From Labilithrix sp. (GTDB lineage: Bacteria > Myxococcota_A > Polyangia > Polyangiales > Polyangiaceae), in assembly GCA_019637195.1 (NCBI GenBank), contig JAHBWA010000050.1, forward strand, positions 1 through 56,478: a DNA stretch of 56,478 nt, written 5' to 3'. A program made the translations under genes and the position numbers. Positions within the stretch are counted from its first letter, which is position 1. Each line of letters opens with the position of its first letter. Shown here piece after piece: positions 34,697 to 42,377 of this stretch. A model generated the notes under the pieces. It had not been told where the DNA came from. It was given only the letters and a program-made list of their open reading frames with translations, and did no database searches.

Positions 34697-35518
34697 ATGA
34701 AAATCCTCGTTCCGCTCAAGCGTGTTGCCGATCCCGACAACGCGAACAAGGTGAAGGTCAACGCGGGCAAGCTCGAGACCACGGGTCTCGAGTGGAAGCC
34801 GAACCCGTTCGACGAGTACGCCGTCGAGACGGCGCTCCGCCTCACCGAGAACGCGGCGAACCCGAAGGCCCGCCTCGGCGAGGTGATCGTCGTGACCTTC
34901 GGGCCGAAGGAGACGGAGACCACGCTCCGCGGCGCGCTCGCCACCGGCGCCGACAAGGCGATCCGCATCGACGCGACCGACGATCAGCTCGACGGCGACG
35001 TCGTGGCGCGCGCGCTGAAGGCGCTCGTCGAGAAGGAGAAGCCCGACCTCGTCCTCGCCGGCAAGCAGGCCGTCGACGGCGACTCGAACCAGGTCGGCCA
35101 GCTCCTCGCCGAGTACCTCGGCTGGCCCCAGGCCACCTTCGCCGGCACGATCAAGAGCGAGGGCGACAAGGCGCTCGTGGTCGGCCGCGAGGTCGACGGC
35201 GGGACGATCAACCTCAAGGTCACCCTCCCCGCGGTCGTGACGGTCGACCTCCGCATCGTCGCGCCGACCAGCGTGGCGTCGAAGCACTCGCCCGCGCACA
35301 AGTACCCCGAGGGAGTTCGCTTCGCGGCGCTCATGGCCATCATGGCCGCGAAGAAGAAGCCGCTCACCGAGGTGAAGCTCGCCGACCTCGTCAGCGACGC
35401 CGCGCTCAAGATCACCTACTCCGGCTTCGAGCTCCCGCCCGCCCGCAAGGCCGGCATCAAGGTCACGAGCGTGCCGGAGCTCGTCGAGAAGTTGAAGTCC
35501 GAGGCGAAGGTCCTCTGA
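34697..35518 (+). CDS. etfB: Electron transfer flavoprotein, beta subunit
   Basis: With EtfA it forms the soluble FAD/AMP heterodimer that takes electrons from acyl-CoA and other dehydrogenases and passes them to ETF-quinone oxidoreductase. The 273 residues begin MKILVPLKRVADPDN, the family start. WKPNPFDEYAVETALRL and DLVLAGKQAVDGDSNQVGQLLAEYLGWP are typical, and VTLPAVVTVDLRI lies in the AMP/FAD half. GAGGG lies just before the ATG. It is followed after 37 bp by etfA. The genes serve fatty acid or branched-chain amino acid oxidation, which fits the nearby 2-oxo acid dehydrogenase operon, although the two are not adjacent. Confidence 0.95.
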   Translation: MKILVPLKRVADPDNANKVKVNAGKLETTGLEWKPNPFDEYAVETALRLTENAANPKARLGEVIVVTFGPKETETTLRGALATGADKAIRIDATDDQLDGDVVARALKALVEKEKPDLVLAGKQAVDGDSNQVGQLLAEYLGWPQATFAGTIKSEGDKALVVGREVDGGTINLKVTLPAVVTVDLRIVAPTSVASKHSPAHKYPEGVRFAALMAIMAAKKKPLTEVKLADLVSDAALKITYSGFELPPARKAGIKVTSVPELVEKLKSEAKVL

Positions 35519-35555
35519 GCCTTTTCAGCCGATAGAAGGAAGCGGAGAGAACGCC

Positions 35556-36521
35556 ATGGCCAACATCCTCGTCATCGCCGAAATGTCCCCGGACGGTAAG
35601 GTCCGCAAGTCGACTCACTCGGCGATCACCTTCGCTCGCAACGCGGGCGGGACCTTCTCGATCCTCGTGCTCGGACAGGGGGCGAAGGCGGCCGCCGCCG
35701 AGGTCACCGGGTACGGCGCGCAGAAGGTGCTCGTCTGCGACGACGCCTACCTCGCGAACCCGATCGTCGAGCGCTTCGCGCCCACCGTCGCCGCCGTCGC
35801 CAAGACCGGCTTCGACGTCGTCGCAGTCACCGCCAGCTCGTTCGGCAAGGACCTCGCCCCGCGCGTCGCGGCGAAGCTCGGCGCCGGCTACGCGCCCGAC
35901 ATCAGCGGCGTGAAGGACGAGGGCGGCAAGCTCCACTACCGCCGCCCCGTCTTCGCCGGCAACGCCTACGGCAACTGCACGCTCGACACCGCGGTGCAGG
36001 TCGTGAGCGCCCGGCAGAGCGAGTTCTCGGCCGCGGAGCCCTCGGGCGGCAGCTCGCCGATCGAGGACGTCGCGCTCGCCGAAAAAGACCCGGCGGCCGA
36101 CCGCATCGAGTTCGTCGGCCTCGACGCCGCCAAGAGCGAGCGCCCCGACCTCGGCGAGGCGCGCGTCATCGTCTCCGGCGGTCGCGCGCTCAAGGAGAAG
36201 TTCGCGGAGGTGCTCGATCCGCTCGCGAACCTGCTCGGCGCCGCCGTCGGCGCGAGCCGGGCGGCGTGCGACGCGGGCTACGCCCCGGCGGAGCTCCAGG
36301 TCGGCCAGACCGGCCGCGTCGTCGCGCCCCGCCTCTACTTCGCGATCGGCATCTCCGGCGCGATCCAGCACCTCGCCGGCATGAAGGGCTCGAAGACGAT
36401 CGTCGCGATCAACAAGGACCCCGACGCGCCGATCTTCCAGGTGGCCGATTACGGCCTCGTCGCCGATCTCTTCAACGCGGTGCCCGAGCTCGTCACCGAG
36501 CTGAAGAAGGCGACGGCCTGA
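35556..36521 (+). CDS. etfA: Electron transfer flavoprotein, alpha subunit
   Basis: It carries the FAD of the ETF heterodimer. The 321 residues begin MANILVIAEMSPDGKVRKST. The C-terminal FAD-binding domain contains RVIVSGGRALKEKF, VGQTGRVVAPRLYFAIGISG and QHLAGMKGSKTIVAINKDPDAPIF, the signature of the family. GGAAGCGGAGAG lies before the ATG. It is the second gene of the etfBA operon, under the promoter at 34538. Confidence 0.95.
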   Translation: MANILVIAEMSPDGKVRKSTHSAITFARNAGGTFSILVLGQGAKAAAAEVTGYGAQKVLVCDDAYLANPIVERFAPTVAAVAKTGFDVVAVTASSFGKDLAPRVAAKLGAGYAPDISGVKDEGGKLHYRRPVFAGNAYGNCTLDTAVQVVSARQSEFSAAEPSGGSSPIEDVALAEKDPAADRIEFVGLDAAKSERPDLGEARVIVSGGRALKEKFAEVLDPLANLLGAAVGASRAACDAGYAPAELQVGQTGRVVAPRLYFAIGISGAIQHLAGMKGSKTIVAINKDPDAPIFQVADYGLVADLFNAVPELVTELKKATA

Positions 36522-36671
36522 TCGCCCCACCTTCCCGGCGGCGGACGCTCGCACCACGGGGAAGGAGCCGCGGACGACGCGGGACGCCGAGCGCGTCCCG
36601 CGTCGTTTCGCATTTGCAGCGCTCGTGTGGGCACGTCGCTTGCGACTCCGGCGGCAACACCGGAGGAAGCA

Positions 36672-38027
36672 ATGGCGTTCAACCTCGTCCGAGCCGTCGA
36701 AGCTCGCCTCTCACCGAAGACCGTCGAGCACGTCGCGAGCCACATCGGCGAAGACACGACCACCACGCGGGGCGCGATGTCGACCGGCGTGCTCGCGATC
36801 GTCGGCGGCTTCGCGAAGTCCGCGTCGAGCCCGACGGGCTCCGCCGACCTCCTCGCGAGGTTGCGCGCGGCGCCCGAGGCGGGCGCGAGCGACGAGGAGC
36901 TCGACCGAAACGCGCCGGAGGGCCTGCACGAGCGCGGGCAGACGCTCATCGCGGGGCACTTCGGCGGCGGCGCCGCGCGGCTCGCCGACGCTGTCGCGAG
37001 CGCCACGGGGCTCGGCCGTCATCAAGGCGCGAGCGTCGTCTCGATGCTCGCGCCGCTCGTCACGGGCGTGCTCGCGCGCGAGGTCGTCTCGCGCCGGATC
37101 GACGCCGTCGGGCTCTCGAAGCTCCTCGGCGACGAGCGCGCGGCGATCCTCGCGCGCGGTGGGCTGCCGGGCGGGCTCGGCGAGCTCCTCGGCGGCGAGC
37201 GCGTCGCGACGGCCGGAGCGCCGGCGATCGCCGCGACGCCCGACGTGCCTGAGCCCGTCCCCCACGCCGCCGCAAAGCCCGACGTGCCGGAGCCTGTCCC
37301 CCACGCCGCCGCAAAGCCCGACGTGCCGGAGCCTGTCCCCCACGCCGCGCCGGCCCGGCCCCCTGCGAGCGACGTGAAGACCCCCGCCGCACCGAAGGCC
37401 CACGCCGCGGCGAGCGACGAGCGACGCAAATCGCCGGTCGGCTGGATCGTCGGCATCGCCGCGGCGGCCGCCCTCCTCGTGCTCGGCCTGCTCTTCTCGA
37501 GCAGCCAGCGGCCGGAGCACCGCGGCGTCGAGACGAGCGCCCCGGCGCCCGAGACGGTCACCCCGGCGCCCGAGCTCCCTCGCGGTCCGATGGTCCCGAA
37601 CCTCCCCGCCCCCGCGGCGCCGCCCGAGCCGACCTCGCAGACGACGACGACCGGCGCCGTCCTCGGTCCGGCCGAGCTCGACAAACACTTCGACGCCACC
37701 GGGCCGACCCCCGATCGCCTCGAGACCCCGCTGACGTTCGACCTCTCGAAGGCCGAGCTCTCCGGTGACGGGGCGAATGCGCTCGAGCGGATCGCCACGC
37801 TGATGCAGGACCACCCGACGACGCGCATCCGCCTGGACGGGCTCGCCAGCGGCTCCGGCGATCGCGCGCTCGACGAGACGCTCGCGCGGGACCGCGCGGA
37901 GCGCGTCAAGGCGATGCTCGTCGAGCGGGGCGTCGAGCAGGGCCGCATCGAGACGGGGACCCTGCCCCCCGAGCCCGCCGCGCCCGCCGAGGGCCGCCGC
38001 GTCGCGATCGTGATCATCGCGCGCTGA
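36672..38027 (+). CDS. DUF937-OmpA fusion protein with a central membrane helix
   Basis: A 451-residue protein. ATG 36672 follows GGAGGAA. The N-terminal half (about 1-185) resembles the DUF937/YidB-like helical domain: TLIAGHFGGGAARLADAVASATGLG and SVVSMLAPLVTGVLAREV. A linker with three PDVPEPVPHAAAK repeats follows, then one membrane helix (VGWIVGIAAAAALLVLGLLF, about 256-275) and a Pro/Thr linker. The C-terminus is an OmpA-like peptidoglycan-binding domain: LTFDLSKAELSGDGANALERIATLMQDHPTTRIRLDG. The topology implies a cytoplasmic DUF937 domain and a periplasmic OmpA domain tied to the wall. Known DUF937 proteins are usually standalone; the role of this fusion is unknown. Confidence 0.8.
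   Translation: MAFNLVRAVEARLSPKTVEHVASHIGEDTTTTRGAMSTGVLAIVGGFAKSASSPTGSADLLARLRAAPEAGASDEELDRNAPEGLHERGQTLIAGHFGGGAARLADAVASATGLGRHQGASVVSMLAPLVTGVLAREVVSRRIDAVGLSKLLGDERAAILARGGLPGGLGELLGGERVATAGAPAIAATPDVPEPVPHAAAKPDVPEPVPHAAAKPDVPEPVPHAAPARPPASDVKTPAAPKAHAAASDERRKSPVGWIVGIAAAAALLVLGLLFSSSQRPEHRGVETSAPAPETVTPAPELPRGPMVPNLPAPAAPPEPTSQTTTTGAVLGPAELDKHFDATGPTPDRLETPLTFDLSKAELSGDGANALERIATLMQDHPTTRIRLDGLASGSGDRALDETLARDRAERVKAMLVERGVEQGRIETGTLPPEPAAPAEGRRVAIVIIAR
37238..37350 (+). repeat. 39-bp in-frame tandem repeat encoding PDVPEPVPHAAAK
   Basis: Units start at 37238, 37277 and 37316; the third is truncated at 35 bp. Copies two and three are identical over their shared length and copy one differs at two bases, so the expansion is recent. 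It lengthens the Pro-rich linker before the membrane helix of the DUF937-OmpA protein. Confidence 0.85.
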
Positions 38028-38043
38028 CGGCTCACGGGCGGCG

Positions 38044-39573
38044 TCACGGCCTTCGTCGAAAGACGAACATCCCGCCGACGGTGGCGTCGAAGACGTAGTG
38101 CTCGAAGAGCACGTCCGCGAGCACGTCCTGAAATGGGCTCCGCTCGACCTGCTCGTCGTTGCTCGTGCCGACGGGCGCGCGCGGGTCGAGGGCGAGGGCG
38201 ACCCAGCGCACCTCGGGTCGCGCGAGATCGGCGCGCCACTCGTCGACCGGAAATCGCCCGCTGCGCGCGAGGAACGCGGACTGCCACGCCGGGACCGAGA
38301 TCCTCCCGTTCAGCGACAGCTCGAGCGCGAGATCGCTCGAGACGACGAACTCACCGGCGCCCCGCGCGCAGTGCCGATCGACCGCCGCGGCGACCTCTCG
38401 ATGCTGCCGGTAGCGCGCCGGCTCCGCGAGGTAGCGCGGCCAGCTCACGGCGGCGACGACGACGCCGAAGGCGACGGCCGCCCACGGCAGGACGCGCGCG
38501 ACCCACGCCGGCTCGCGCGCCGCGCCCGCCGCCGAGCTCACGGGGCGCGAGGGCATCCGCGAGATCGCGATCAGCGCGAGCCCGGTCGGCTCGAGCCAGT
38601 AGTGCGAACCGCTGCCGTGCTTCGCCATCATGAACGTGGTCCACGCGATGCTCCCGAGCAGCGGTCCGAGGACGAGCCACGTCACCCGCCGGCGCCAGGC
38701 GAGCCACGCCACGACCACGTGCGGCAGGCCGAGCACGATCACGCGGCTGCCGAGCTCCTCGACCCAGCGCGTGAGGGTGAGCGGTTGGCCGGTGGAGCGC
38801 GAGATGTTCGAGAGCCACGCGCCATCGCTCGCCAGGTGGCACGCGAGCGCGAGCAGCCCCGCCGTCGCCGCCGCCGCGGTCGTCGAACGGACCCATCCGG
38901 GCCGCCGCAGCGCGAGGTGCACGAGCGCGGCCCCCGCGACGCCGCCGAGGCAGCTCGGCTTGACGAGCGGCGCGGCGATGAGCAGAACGGCGGACGCGGG
39001 ATCGATCCGTTCGCGCGCCGCCGCGCGAACGACGCCGACGCACACGAGCGCGGTGGCGAGCGTGTCGGGGCTCATCGACGCCGCGTGACGCGACACGAAG
39101 TAGACGCCACCGGCGAGCATCGCCGCGATGGCCGTCACAGCTCGCTCGCGTCTGGGGGCGCCGAGCACCGGCGCGAGGTGCACCACGAGCCAGCCCGTCA
39201 CCGCGACGACGCGCCCGACGACGCGGACGCTCGCGAGCGACGGCCCTCCGGCCGGGGCGAGCAGCGCCGAGAGCTTGCCGAGGATCCACGGGAAGACCGG
39301 CGTGTAGAGGACGTAGTACCGAGAGGGCGGCGCGCCGTCCTCCCACGCGCCTGTCCACGGATCGACGTAGAGCGCGAGGCCGCGGGCGACGCGCAGCGCC
39401 TCGAACCCGATCTCGGCGGCGACCGGGTTCTGCGGGCTCGCGACGAACGCGTGCCCGACGAACGCGAGCGTGGCGAGCGCCGAGAGGACTGCGAGGATCC
39501 CCAGGAGGACCTCCGGCACCGAGCGACGCGGCTCCAACCGCGCCTGGCTACTCACAGCGACGATCCACGTCAA
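38044..39573 (-). CDS. Polytopic membrane protein resembling GT-C glycosyltransferases
   Basis: A 509-residue inner-membrane protein with about ten helices, for example VLLGILAVLSALATLAFVGHAF, AVLLIAAPLVKPSCLGGVAGAAL and AWVARVLPWAAVAFGVVVAAV. The first loop (RVARGLALYVDPWTG to PSRYYVLYTPVFPWI) resembles the large periplasmic loop of GT-C/ArnT-like enzymes, which use polyprenyl-linked sugars. A soluble C-terminal domain follows from about 400. The start is uncertain: TTG 39573 gives MTWIVAVSSQ, while GTG 39555 starts six residues later, and neither has a good ribosome site. Substrate and acceptor unknown. It ends 16 bp from the convergent DUF937-OmpA gene. Confidence 0.75.
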   Translation of the reverse strand: MTWIVAVSSQARLEPRRSVPEVLLGILAVLSALATLAFVGHAFVASPQNPVAAEIGFEALRVARGLALYVDPWTGAWEDGAPPSRYYVLYTPVFPWILGKLSALLAPAGGPSLASVRVVGRVVAVTGWLVVHLAPVLGAPRRERAVTAIAAMLAGGVYFVSRHAASMSPDTLATALVCVGVVRAAARERIDPASAVLLIAAPLVKPSCLGGVAGAALVHLALRRPGWVRSTTAAAATAGLLALACHLASDGAWLSNISRSTGQPLTLTRWVEELGSRVIVLGLPHVVVAWLAWRRRVTWLVLGPLLGSIAWTTFMMAKHGSGSHYWLEPTGLALIAISRMPSRPVSSAAGAAREPAWVARVLPWAAVAFGVVVAAVSWPRYLAEPARYRQHREVAAAVDRHCARGAGEFVVSSDLALELSLNGRISVPAWQSAFLARSGRFPVDEWRADLARPEVRWVALALDPRAPVGTSNDEQVERSPFQDVLADVLFEHYVFDATVGGMFVFRRRP

Positions 39574-39731
39574 GTCGCGCTCGACGCAGCGCGCGATCCC
39601 GCAGCGCCCGCGGCGTGGCGCTGACGGGGCTCACGACGCAGCGCGGCAGCGCCGTCCGAGACGTCCTGGGACCTTGCCGCCCGGCGAGCGCGGGCGTAAC
39701 CGGAAACCATTCTTTTCATGAAAGGAACTCG

Positions 39732-42266
39732 ATGAGCATCCTCCTTCGCCGCCTTGGCCTCGCGTCCCTCGCCCTCACCGCGCTCCCCTTGCTGCTCGCC
39801 GCCGGCTGCGGCGACGACGACGCGGGCGCCGCCGGTCCCGGCCCGCAAGACGGAGACGGCGGCACGCAGGAGGCCGAGGCGCCTCGCGAGCCGTTCAAGG
39901 CCAGCGTGCGGCGCACGTCGATGGGCGTCCCGCACGTCAAGGCGGAGAACCTCGGCGGCCTGGGCTACGGCTACGGCTACGTCTTCGCCGAGGACAACCT
40001 CTGCATCCTCGAGGAGGAGATCCTCACGGTGCGCGGGCAGCGCGCGAAGTACTTCGGCGACGTCGCCTACGACCTCGGCAACACGAGCTCGCGCAGCAAC
40101 GTCGGGAGCGACGCGGTCTACCAGATGCTCGCCACCAAGGAGGTCATCGAGAAGTCGCGCGCGACGCTCGACGCCGAGATGCAGGGGATGATCCGCGGCT
40201 ACGCCGCCGGCGTGTCGCGCTACGTGCGCGAGCTCAAGGCCGGGCAGCACGCGGGCCGCCACGAGGCGTGCAGGAACGAGCCGTGGGTGCGCGAGATCAC
40301 CGACGAGGACATGTACCTGCGCTTCTACAAGCTCGCGCTCCTCGGCAGCTCGGCGAACTTCATCGACGGCATCGCCGCGGCCAAGCCGGTCAACGCGCAC
40401 ATGGCGCCGCCTCCGGTGGACCTCGATAAGGCCAAGGTCGAGGTCAAGAAGGGCTTGTCCGAGATCGCGCCGAAGTTCATGGCCTACCGCGACGGCGAGG
40501 TCGGGAGCAACATGTACGCCTTCGGCAGCGAGGTCACCGGCGGCGGCGGGATCCAGTTCGGCAACCCGCACTTCCCCTGGTTCGGCGGCGAGCGCCTCTA
40601 CCAGGTCCACCTCACCGTCCCCGGCAAGATCGACGTCCAGGGCTCTTCGCTCTACGGCGTGCCGGTCGTCCTCATCGGCTTCACCGAGAACTTCGCGTGG
40701 AGCCACACGGTGTCGACCGCGTACCGGTTCACCCCGTACGCGCTCACGCTCAAGGCCGGCGACCCGCTGACCTACGTGCAGGACGGCGTCGACAAGAAGA
40801 TCACGCCGGTCGACCTGTCGATCGAGGTCAAGGGCGCAGACGGCCAGGTCACGCCGCGTGACGTGCGCCTCTACAAGTCCGAGTACGGCCCGATGATCTA
40901 CCTCGGCAACGCGGCCTTCGACTGGACGCTCGAGAAGGCGTTCACGATCCGCGACGCCAACGCGGAGAACTTCCGCCTCATCAAGCACTACGCCCGCTGG
41001 AACATGGCGAAGAGCCTCGAGGAGTTCGCCACCATCCAGGCCGAGGAGGTCGCGGTCCCGTGGGTCAACACGACCGCCGCCGACAAGGAAGGCAACGCGT
41101 ACTACGCGGACATCACCGTCGTCCCGAACGTGACCGACGAGCACGCCAAGAGCTGCGAGGTCTTCCTCCTCTCCGGCCTGCTCGCGGCGAGCGCCCCCGG
41201 CCTCCCGCTGCTCGACGGCTCGAAGAAGGCCTGCGACTGGAAGGTCGACCCGGCCTCGCCCCAGCCCGGCATCTTCCCGGCGTCGCAGCTGCCGAAGGTC
41301 GAGCGCAAGGACTGGGTCGTCAACTGCAACGACAGCTACTGGCTCACCAACACCAAGGCGCCGACGACCGGCTTCGCGAAGATCGTCGGCCGTGAGCAGT
41401 ACCAGCAGACGCTCCGCTCCCGCCTCTGCCACCAGCAGGTGCTCGATCGCGTCGCCGGCACCGACGGCCTCGAGGGCACCAACGTCACCGCCGAGCACGT
41501 CAAGCAGATCGTCGTCGGCTCGCGCGTCTTCTCGGCGGAGCGCTTCAAGGACCAGGTCCAGACCCGCGTCTGCGGCAACGCGACCATCAGCCTGACCACC
41601 GATCCGCTCGACGGGAAGACGATCTCTCCGGCCGAGGAGATCTCCACGACCGCGGCCTGCGCGGCGCTCACGGCCTGGGACAACACGAACAACCCCGACA
41701 GCAAGGGCAGCCTCGTCTGGGACGAGCTCTGGTTCCGGCTCGAGGCGCTCATCGCGGCCGTCAACGTGACGTTCACGGTGCCGTTCGATCCGCAGGATCC
41801 GGTCAACACGCCGCGCGACATGAACCTCGCGGCGCCCGAGGTCGAGCAGGCCTTCGCCGCGGCGATCCGGTCGATCACCAAGGCGGGCTTCGCGGTCGAC
41901 GCGCCGCGCTCGGCGTTCTCCTGGCGCGCCGGGAAGGGTGGAAACGCGGACCGCATCCCCGTCCCGGGCGGCTTCCAGCGCACGGGCAACTTCACCATCG
42001 CGCAGGTCTCGGGCGTGCCCACGCTCAAGGCGGACACCGGCTACAGCCCGCTGCTCTACGGCAACAGCTACATGCAGGTCGTCGCGTTCACGCCGTCCGG
42101 GCTCGACGCGAGCACGTTCGTCACCTACAGCCAGTCGACCGATCCGGCGTCGCCGCAGTACGACGACTTCTCGCGCGCGTACTCGAAGAAGGAGTGGCTC
42201 AAGGCGGCCTTCACCGAGGCCGAGGTCGCGGCCGACACGAAGGCGACGCTCGAGCTCCAGCAGTAA
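39732..42266 (+). CDS. Penicillin/acyl-homoserine-lactone acylase family Ntn hydrolase, lipoprotein form
   Basis: An 844-residue exported precursor. ATG 39732 follows AAAGGA. The signal peptide ends in a lipobox (LPLLLAAGCGDD, Cys26). The alpha part has GVPHVKAENLGGLGYGYGYVFAEDNL, typical of the family. Self-cleavage should occur before Ser259 in EVGSNMYAFGSE, which becomes the beta-chain nucleophile. NPHFPW follows with the conserved His, and WVVNCNDSYWLTN carries the conserved Asn near 533. Known relatives hydrolyse amide bonds of penicillins, cyclic lipopeptides or acyl-homoserine lactones; the substrate cannot be predicted here. Lipid anchoring is less common than free periplasmic forms. 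Two strong hairpins follow the stop. Confidence 0.88.
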   Translation: MSILLRRLGLASLALTALPLLLAAGCGDDDAGAAGPGPQDGDGGTQEAEAPREPFKASVRRTSMGVPHVKAENLGGLGYGYGYVFAEDNLCILEEEILTVRGQRAKYFGDVAYDLGNTSSRSNVGSDAVYQMLATKEVIEKSRATLDAEMQGMIRGYAAGVSRYVRELKAGQHAGRHEACRNEPWVREITDEDMYLRFYKLALLGSSANFIDGIAAAKPVNAHMAPPPVDLDKAKVEVKKGLSEIAPKFMAYRDGEVGSNMYAFGSEVTGGGGIQFGNPHFPWFGGERLYQVHLTVPGKIDVQGSSLYGVPVVLIGFTENFAWSHTVSTAYRFTPYALTLKAGDPLTYVQDGVDKKITPVDLSIEVKGADGQVTPRDVRLYKSEYGPMIYLGNAAFDWTLEKAFTIRDANAENFRLIKHYARWNMAKSLEEFATIQAEEVAVPWVNTTAADKEGNAYYADITVVPNVTDEHAKSCEVFLLSGLLAASAPGLPLLDGSKKACDWKVDPASPQPGIFPASQLPKVERKDWVVNCNDSYWLTNTKAPTTGFAKIVGREQYQQTLRSRLCHQQVLDRVAGTDGLEGTNVTAEHVKQIVVGSRVFSAERFKDQVQTRVCGNATISLTTDPLDGKTISPAEEISTTAACAALTAWDNTNNPDSKGSLVWDELWFRLEALIAAVNVTFTVPFDPQDPVNTPRDMNLAAPEVEQAFAAAIRSITKAGFAVDAPRSAFSWRAGKGGNADRIPVPGGFQRTGNFTIAQVSGVPTLKADTGYSPLLYGNSYMQVVAFTPSGLDASTFVTYSQSTDPASPQYDDFSRAYSKKEWLKAAFTEAEVAADTKATLELQQ

Positions 42267-42286
42267 GGCGGCTCGCGCTGGGCGCG

Positions 42287-42341
42287 CGCTCTGCGGGCGC
42301 GCCCGGCAGAGCGGCGGTGGACCGGCCGCTCCGGTCCACCG
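42287..42341 (+). terminator. Two consecutive strong hairpins after the acylase gene
   Basis: Hairpin 1: CGCTCTGC (42287-42294) pairs with GCAGAGCG (42306-42313), with a further GGGC/GCCC inside. Hairpin 2: CGGTGGACCGG (42315-42325) pairs with CCGGTCCACCG (42331-42341) around a 5-nt loop. They lie 21 bp past the acylase stop and 36 bp before dnaX. No T tract follows. Probable terminator separating the two transcripts. Confidence 0.55.
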
Positions 42342-42377
42342 TCGACGCCCGCGCGGGATCGGGCTAGAAGGGCGGCC

